The notes below the pieces were generated by a model. That model did no database searches. It was given only the letters and a program-made list of their open reading frames with translations, and had not been told where the DNA came from. Positions 48,316 to 53,290 of a stretch of DNA of 53,290 nucleotides are shown here, piece after piece. A program made the position numbers and the translations under genes. The DNA is from Anaerolineae bacterium (GTDB lineage: Bacteria; Chloroflexota; Anaerolineae; Aggregatilineales; Phototrophicaceae): NCBI GenBank assembly GCA_022822545.1, contig JAJEBE010000015.1:1-53290 (forward strand), written 5' to 3'. Numbering within the stretch: the first letter of the stretch is position 1; every line of letters starts with the position of its first letter.

Positions 48316-48714
48316 ATGGATGCAACGAGCAAAAACAAAGCGATAGAGCGGCAAGCGCCGAATATTCGAGACGAGTATGATGGCGTCAAGTTTCGGGCCT
48401 TGGCGAAGGGCATCACGACCCATCCGCTGATTCGCGGCGGTCGGCCCTGCATCCAGGGGACGGAGATTTTGGTCACCACAATCGCGGGACTGCAGAAGTT
48501 CCATGACATGGATGCACAGCAAATCGCAGACCATCTGTGGATTGAGCTGGGTATGGTAGAAGACGCGTTGAACTACTATGCGGATCACAAACAATACATT
48601 GATGTCTGTATGGAGATTTCAAGATTGAATCACTATCAGTTGGCGGAAGCCCAATATGGAACACGACCCGATTCGATTCTATCTCGACGAAAATCTGTCC
48701 CCGCAGATACTTAA
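48316..48714 (+). CDS. DUF433-domain antitoxin-like protein
   Basis: 132 residues from ATG 48316 (GGAGAG 8 nt upstream); an ATG at 48301 is also open. The DUF433 core is TTHPLIRGGRPCIQGTEILV with a short winged-helix-like stretch (VTTIAGLQKFHDMDAQQIADHLWIELGMVEDALNYYAD). DUF433 proteins are predicted antitoxins of PIN-like (DUF5615) toxins. The downstream gene overlaps the 3' end by 59 nt, so the two are coupled. Promoter: a TATAAT lies at 48265-48270; the -35 is unclear. Confidence 0.82.
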   Translation: MDATSKNKAIERQAPNIRDEYDGVKFRALAKGITTHPLIRGGRPCIQGTEILVTTIAGLQKFHDMDAQQIADHLWIELGMVEDALNYYADHKQYIDVCMEISRLNHYQLAEAQYGTRPDSILSRRKSVPADT

Positions 48715-48994
48715 GCAGTTGAGGCGGCATGGGATCGACGTAATTCGAGGACCTCTAGGCGCAGACGATCCGGTGCATTTGAATCGCGCTGCCGCCATGG
48801 GGCGGGTGATATGCACCGAAGACGAAGACTTTCTCAAGCTGGCCGCGACGGGCATTGACCACGCCGGCATTATCAAAGGTGAACAGGACAATCACTCGAT
48901 CGGCGCTTGGATAAAGTACCTGCAATTCGCGCATGCAGCCTGTACCGCTGATGAGATGAGAAACAATGTCGAATACGTGTTTGTTGTGGACTAA
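48656..48994 (+). CDS. DUF5615 PIN-like toxin
   Basis: 112 residues. DUF5615 is a divergent PIN-like domain; the first acidic residues are in RFYLDENLSPQILKQLRRHG (Asp10, Glu11) and the second set in VICTEDEDFLKLAATG (Glu/Asp). Such proteins pair with DUF433 partners as predicted toxin-antitoxin modules with RNase activity. The gene overlaps the DUF433 gene by 59 nt. It is the third PIN/PIN-like module in this window, separate from the two VapBC pairs. Confidence 0.82.
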   Translation: MEHDPIRFYLDENLSPQILKQLRRHGIDVIRGPLGADDPVHLNRAAAMGRVICTEDEDFLKLAATGIDHAGIIKGEQDNHSIGAWIKYLQFAHAACTADEMRNNVEYVFVVD

Positions 48995-49030
48995 TCAGAC
49001 GGCATCCTGAGCAACACCGGACGGGGTTTC

Positions 49031-50800
49031 ATGGAAAGCGCATCACCGCACAAACATAAAGCGACCGAACTTGAGCGAATCGTGGACAGCTGGGAGCGGC
49101 GGCACGAGTGGCAGCTGCTATCCAAAACGGTACCGCGTTCCTTGATCGTGGCGCTGATAATAGGCCTGGTCGCGGGGGTGGTCGGCTACTTTCACTTTCG
49201 GCTGGCGGCGGAGCAACTGGCTTTGATCGCGGCCGGGCTTTGCGCGCTCGGCGCTGTACTGAACTTGTTATACACGCTGCTTTTCCCGCGCTCCCTGCCC
49301 GACCGCGCGAAGTATTTCGATCTCGAATTCGGCTTGCGGGAGCGGGTCTCCACCGCCTTCGAGTTAATGCACGGGCGGATTAAGACACATCCCGAAATTG
49401 AAGCGCGGCAGATCGAGGAAGCGCTGGCGCATGCGCGCGCCATTGACCCGAAGGCGCAGATCAGGATGGACTTTCGACCGCGGGAATTGGCCGCCTTGCT
49501 CGTCTTGGCGGTCGCGATGGTCGGGCTGGTCTTGCTGCCGGCGATTGTCGGCGACGAATTCATCGCCGATGGCCCGTCAGCGGCGGTGGAAGAGGCGCAG
49601 GAAGACCTGCGCGAGATCATCGAAACTGTCGCCAAGGACACCAGTCTTGACGATGTCGACCGGCAAGATTTGCTTGATGCGCTGGAAGTGGCCTTGGAGC
49701 GCTTGCAGGAAGAAGAGATCAGCGATGAAGAGGCCTTCGCCGCGATGAGCCAATTGCAGTCGCAACTGGAAGAATTGGAGAATCAGCTTGAGGATACTGT
49801 TGAGCTGGACCAGTCGGCATTGGAAGCGGCGCTGGAAGCCCTGGAGGACTTCATTCCGCCAGCCGAGACCGAAGCGGAAAACCCTGACGGGACCGGCGAG
49901 GCAGAGCCTCCCGAGGGCTTGGAAGACCTGTCGCAAGCGCTGGAGCAAATGGCGCAGGACGCGGCCGAGATGAGCGCGGAGGAGCGGAGCGCGGCGGCCG
50001 AAGCGCTGAGCATGGCGGCTGAGGAAATGGCGCGGACGAACAGCGAATTATCGGAGCAGATGGACGCGATGGCGGGGGCGCTGCAAGAAAGCGATGCGGG
50101 GGAATTGCAGGAGCAACTGGAAGCGGCGCAAGAAGCGCTGGCGCAAGAGCAGGGGCAACAGCAGCAGAACGAGAACGCGCGGATGATGCTGCAGGAGCAG
50201 GCCGAGCGAACGGAAGAGGCAGCCGAAGCCATTGCCCGGCAACAAGCGCAGGAGAGCCAGCAAGGGCAAGCGGATCAATCCGAATCCGGCGAACAGCAGG
50301 CGGGGCAGCCGGGCGATCAGCAATCGGCTGAGGCGCGACCGGGCGCCAACCAAGGCAAGCAAGAGCCGCAGCGCAACCGACCAGGGTCAGCCGAAAGCCA
50401 GCAGCGGGATCAAGACAGCCGAGCGGCTGGCGCCGGCGCCGGCGATGGCGCGCCCAGCAACGAGAGCTTGCCGGGCAGCGCGGGGGAAGATCAAGGCGCC
50501 GAGACCAACAACAATCCGACGGGCAATCGCGAGATTGAATACGAAGCCTTGTACAGCCCGAGCGGCATCGGCGGCGGCGGACAAGACGAGATCCGCCTGG
50601 AGACCGATGCCAACGACACCGCGATCGCCGAGGGCGACTTCGATGACAATCCCATCGGCGAATCGCGCGTGAGTTACGACACCGTCTTCAGCGACTATCA
50701 AGACGCGGCGAACCGCGCGCTGGAAAGCGATTATGTGCCGCTGGGCTTGCGCGATGTCGTGCGGGATTATTTCACCTCCCTGGAGCCGCGCGCCGAATGA
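49031..50800 (+). CDS. Membrane protein with long Glu/Gln-rich coiled-coil region (DUF4175-like ending)
   Basis: 589 residues. Three hydrophobic helices: about 35-53 (SLIVALIIGLVAGVVGYFH), 60-85 (AEQLALIAAGLCALGAVLNL) and 150-172 (LAALLVLAVAMVGLVLLPAIV). The DLEFGLRERVSTAFELMHG segment lies between them. From 185 to about 440 comes a Glu/Ala/Gln-rich coiled coil (ELENQLEDTVEL, SQALEQMAQDAAEMSAEERS), then a Gln/Gly/Ser disordered region. The last 80 residues return to fold (YSPSGIGGGGQDEIRLE; SDYQDAANRALESDYVPLGLRDVVRDYFTSLEP), a Tyr/Pro pattern seen in proteins encoded beside MoxR/DUF58/VWA genes. Those genes are absent here. Likely a structural cell-envelope protein. Confidence 0.55.
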   Translation: MESASPHKHKATELERIVDSWERRHEWQLLSKTVPRSLIVALIIGLVAGVVGYFHFRLAAEQLALIAAGLCALGAVLNLLYTLLFPRSLPDRAKYFDLEFGLRERVSTAFELMHGRIKTHPEIEARQIEEALAHARAIDPKAQIRMDFRPRELAALLVLAVAMVGLVLLPAIVGDEFIADGPSAAVEEAQEDLREIIETVAKDTSLDDVDRQDLLDALEVALERLQEEEISDEEAFAAMSQLQSQLEELENQLEDTVELDQSALEAALEALEDFIPPAETEAENPDGTGEAEPPEGLEDLSQALEQMAQDAAEMSAEERSAAAEALSMAAEEMARTNSELSEQMDAMAGALQESDAGELQEQLEAAQEALAQEQGQQQQNENARMMLQEQAERTEEAAEAIARQQAQESQQGQADQSESGEQQAGQPGDQQSAEARPGANQGKQEPQRNRPGSAESQQRDQDSRAAGAGAGDGAPSNESLPGSAGEDQGAETNNNPTGNREIEYEALYSPSGIGGGGQDEIRLETDANDTAIAEGDFDDNPIGESRVSYDTVFSDYQDAANRALESDYVPLGLRDVVRDYFTSLEPRAE

Positions 50801-50809
50801 GACTGTCCC

Positions 50810-52150
50810 ATGGCTGATTTCCTGATACGCCACGCCAATATACTGCAACTCCGCGACGAGAGCGCCAGCATCCTGGCGGATCATGACATCGCGATAGACG
50901 GCAATCGCATCAGCGCGATTGAGCCCGGCGGCGCGATCGATCCCGCGCGGGCCAAGACCGTCCTGGAGGCCAATGGTCAAGTGGCCATGCCCGGCTTCAT
51001 CAACAGTCACGCCCACGTGGCCATGGTCCTGTGGCGCGGCATGGGCGAGGATGTCAACCTCGAGAGTTGGTTCAACGATTATATCTGGCGGCTCGAAGCC
51101 AACCTGGAGCCGGAAGATGTTTATTGGGGCATGCAACTCGGACTGCTGGAGATGATCGAAGCGGGCGTCACATCGGTGAGCGATCACTACTGGCACATGG
51201 ATTACGCGGCGCGCGCGGTGGAGAAAGCGGGCACGCGCGCCCTCTTAAGCCAAGCCATGTTCGGCGCGAATGGACTGGGGCAGATAGAAGAAACCGCCGC
51301 CTTCGCCCAGCGTTGGGATGGCGCGGCCAGCGGGCGGATTCGCACGATTCTGGGGCCGCACGCGCCTTATACCTGTGATGATGACTTCTTGCGGGCGAGC
51401 GCGAAGAAAGCGCTGGCCATCGGCAGCGGCATTCATATCCACGCCGCCGAGACGCGGGAGCAGACACAGGCGAGCCTGCGCCAACGGGGCCAGACGCCTA
51501 TCGAAATCCTGCATTCTTGCGGCATTTTTGAGGCGCCGACCATTCTGGCGCATGCCTTGGGCGCGACGCCGGGCGACCTCGAAATCCTGGCCGATTTGAC
51601 GGCGCCCGCGGGCATCGCGCATTGCCCAAAAACTTACGCCAAGCTGGCTATGGGCTATAATAATCTGGTGGAATTGCGCGCGATGGGCATCGCCGTCGGC
51701 TTGGGCACGGACGGCGCCGTCAGCAACAATACGCTTGATCTGTGGGAGGCGATGCGCTTGACCGCGATGGGGCAAAAGCAAGTGACCGGCGATGCCGAAA
51801 ATCTCACGATACCGCAAGCGCTGACCATCGCCACTGAGGAGAGCGCTCGCGTTTTCGGGCAGGCGGAGGAGCTGGGCGATCTTTCGCCGGGCAAGCTGGC
51901 GGATATCATCCTGGTTGACCTGAATGGGACGCATCATTTTCCGCTGAACAGCGTGACGGCGAGCCTGGTCTATAACGCGCGGGCCAGCGATGTGCGGACG
52001 GTCATCTGCGATGGGCAGATCCTCATGCGCGAGCGGGAACATCTGACGCTGGATAAAGACGAGATCATGGCGAATATCAGCCCGCGGATGGAACGCCTCC
52101 GCCGGCGCGAGGATGCCGACAAGATCCAGACTTACACAGGCTCAGGCTAA
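50810..52150 (+). CDS. mtaD: Amidohydrolase, probable S-adenosylhomocysteine/methylthioadenosine deaminase
   Basis: 446 residues of the TRZ/ATZ-type amidohydrolase family. The metal ligands are in HAHVAMVLWRG (His67, His69), HIHAAETREQ (about 213), and GTDGAVSNNTLDLWEAMR (Asp); a central GPHAPYTC loop adds the substrate-binding His. Deamination of S-adenosylhomocysteine or 5'-methylthioadenosine is the common reaction of members with this pattern, but related enzymes act on atrazine or guanine. The ATG is 9 nt after the preceding gene's stop, so it shares its transcript. It ends in a 4-nt overlap with pdxA. Confidence 0.78.
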   Translation: MADFLIRHANILQLRDESASILADHDIAIDGNRISAIEPGGAIDPARAKTVLEANGQVAMPGFINSHAHVAMVLWRGMGEDVNLESWFNDYIWRLEANLEPEDVYWGMQLGLLEMIEAGVTSVSDHYWHMDYAARAVEKAGTRALLSQAMFGANGLGQIEETAAFAQRWDGAASGRIRTILGPHAPYTCDDDFLRASAKKALAIGSGIHIHAAETREQTQASLRQRGQTPIEILHSCGIFEAPTILAHALGATPGDLEILADLTAPAGIAHCPKTYAKLAMGYNNLVELRAMGIAVGLGTDGAVSNNTLDLWEAMRLTAMGQKQVTGDAENLTIPQALTIATEESARVFGQAEELGDLSPGKLADIILVDLNGTHHFPLNSVTASLVYNARASDVRTVICDGQILMREREHLTLDKDEIMANISPRMERLRRREDADKIQTYTGSG

Positions 52151-53133
52151 GCCAGTTTGATCGCGTAATCCAGGGCGGCGCGCAGGCTGCCCGGGTCGGC
52201 GATGCCCTGCCCGGCGATATCGAAGGCGGTGCCGTGGGCGGTGGTGGCGCCGATGACCGGCAAGCCCATCCACAAGGTGGCGATATCGGCGCGCGCTTGC
52301 AGCTTTCGCGCGATATTCATCTGATCGTGATACATACAGACAACGCCGTCAAATTCGCCAGCCAGCGCCCGCTTGAAGACGATATCGGCCGGCACGGGAC
52401 CGGTGACGCGGATATCGGAGCGCGCGGCATCATAGACGGCGGGGGCGATCACATCGATTTCTTCGCGGCCGAAAAGCCCGCCCTCGCCCCCGTGCGGATT
52501 GAGCGCGGCGACGGCGATATGCGGGGAGTCATGCCCGAGCTTCGTGAGAACGTCATCCAAGTGTCCGATATAGCGACGGACGCGATCGCGGGTGATGAAT
52601 CCCACGATGTCTTTGAAGGGGATGTGCTCGGTCACCGCGACCGCCCAGACGGAGCCGGCCGCGCCGAGGATGAATGGCTCGGGATTGCCTGTCAGCTCGC
52701 CCAGAAATTGCAATTCATCGAAATAATCGTAGCCGGCGGCGCGGAAAGATTCTTTGTTCATCGGCGCCATGACGACGCCATCGACGCGGTTATGCATGGC
52801 AAGTTGATAGGCATGCTCGAGGTAGCGCCCGGCGGCTTCGCCCAGCTTGGGATGGACGGCAGGCGGCGGCAGCGCGCCCAGGCTGAAGCCGGGCGGGTTC
52901 ATGACATTGATGCGACCGGGCTCGAAATTGACGCGGGCAAGATCGTCGGCTGAGCAAAATCGCAACTCGGAACCGAGTGAAGCGGCGGTATCCCGCATGA
53001 CTTGCGGGTCGCCAATGATGAAGGGACGGCAGCGGGCATGCAGGCCGGCGTCGGCGAGCGCCTTGATGATGAGTTCGGGACCGATGCCGGCCGGGTCGCC
53101 CATGGCGATGGCGATAATAGGTTTCTCGATCAT
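52147..53133 (-). CDS. pdxA: 4-Hydroxythreonine-4-phosphate dehydrogenase
   Basis: 328-residue PdxA, the enzyme that oxidises 4-phosphohydroxy-L-threonine on the DXP-dependent route to pyridoxal phosphate. MGDPAGIGPELI starts at residue 11; VVMAPMNKESF, SPHIAVAALNPHGGEGGLFGREE (His/metal) and VCMYHDQMNIARKL (metal His and Asp) are the family motifs. The ATG at 53131-53133 has GGGAG at 5 nt; an open frame continues 24 codons further upstream but lacks similarity. No other pdx gene is present. Several related proteins act on other hydroxy-acid phosphates, so some uncertainty remains. Confidence 0.9.
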   Translation of the reverse strand: MIEKPIIAIAMGDPAGIGPELIIKALADAGLHARCRPFIIGDPQVMRDTAASLGSELRFCSADDLARVNFEPGRINVMNPPGFSLGALPPPAVHPKLGEAAGRYLEHAYQLAMHNRVDGVVMAPMNKESFRAAGYDYFDELQFLGELTGNPEPFILGAAGSVWAVAVTEHIPFKDIVGFITRDRVRRYIGHLDDVLTKLGHDSPHIAVAALNPHGGEGGLFGREEIDVIAPAVYDAARSDIRVTGPVPADIVFKRALAGEFDGVVCMYHDQMNIARKLQARADIATLWMGLPVIGATTAHGTAFDIAGQGIADPGSLRAALDYAIKLA

Positions 53134-53290
53134 GTAGCTCCCTGCCCCGAAATGAGCGAATAGTAACCGATGGGTGGCGCGCGCGCCACCGTCGTGCGGC
53201 TGCAAGACTCGCCTACGATAGCGCCCGTCCGCCGCCGTTTTCCCTACGAAATTGGCGACCTCGTTGCGCGCTTCGCCGAATAAACTTATG

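Noticed and set aside
53170..53283. 37-codon plus-strand frame at the end of the window
   Set aside because: No similarity or ribosome-binding site; position next to the edge gives no support.

Overview
The window is high-GC bacterial chromosome (with clearly AT-richer islands) that most resembles Chloroflexota, probably the Anaerolineae and possibly a metagenome-derived assembly. The evidence is indirect: a secreted protein with a long Thr/Pro/Ala linker, copies of 'accacagaggacacag'-type and 'ggggcga..tcgccc' palindromic intergenic repeats, many stand-alone sugar-handling genes, and frequent TTG/GTG starts. No rRNA gene, phage module or CRISPR array is present. The taxonomic assignment is inference.

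Layout. 1-1570: end of a sugar ABC transporter operon (partial permease, frameshifted solute-binding protein). 2-8.4 kb: metabolic genes on + (DapA-family aldolase, coaE, gatA, asparagine synthetase). 8.5-12.2 kb: minus-strand PfkB kinase, then a double-SIS sugar-phosphate protein 1 nt upstream of a membrane-anchored secreted nuclease (SH3, HNH-like, excalibur). 12.4-15.1 kb: accessory island with an AT-rich 740-residue protein carrying a PD-(D/E)XK-like core, flanked by 44-nt imperfect direct repeats and next to a truncated DNA methyltransferase. 15.4-20.4 kb: sugar isomerase, TPR proteins, HAD phosphatase, DUF1330 protein, a selenocysteine tRNA (UCA anticodon) and a decayed membrane-protein gene just behind it. 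20.6-31 kb: large membrane glycosyltransferases, metallophosphoesterase, cysteine synthase, cupin, Mog, endonuclease/phosphatase, isochorismatase. 30.9-36.3 kb: one-nucleotide-overlapping GT2/YfhO-like/VOC cluster plus an MBL hydrolase. 36.3-42.1 kb: secreted glycoside hydrolase, class III aminotransferase, epimerase, membrane protein. 42.0-43.5 kb: two tandem VapBC modules that share flanks but differ inside. 43.5-47 kb: a 201-residue protein whose frame continues past a UGA, an orphan xanthine-dehydrogenase-family large subunit, rhodanese. 47-53 kb: GalE-like epimerase, DUF433/DUF5615 pair, Glu/Gln-rich membrane protein, MtaD-like deaminase, pdxA.

The genes mostly serve heterotrophic sugar uptake and processing, cell-surface glycan building, and core metabolism (CoA, PLP, Cys/Asn, tRNA amidation). 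Mog (molybdopterin adenylylation) and the molybdenum hydroxylase subunit belong to the same cofactor economy. The most unusual material is the accessory island at 12.3-15.1 kb, the mosaic tandem toxin-antitoxin locus at 42.0-43.5 kb, and the combination of a tRNA-Sec with a candidate UGA-interrupted reading frame.
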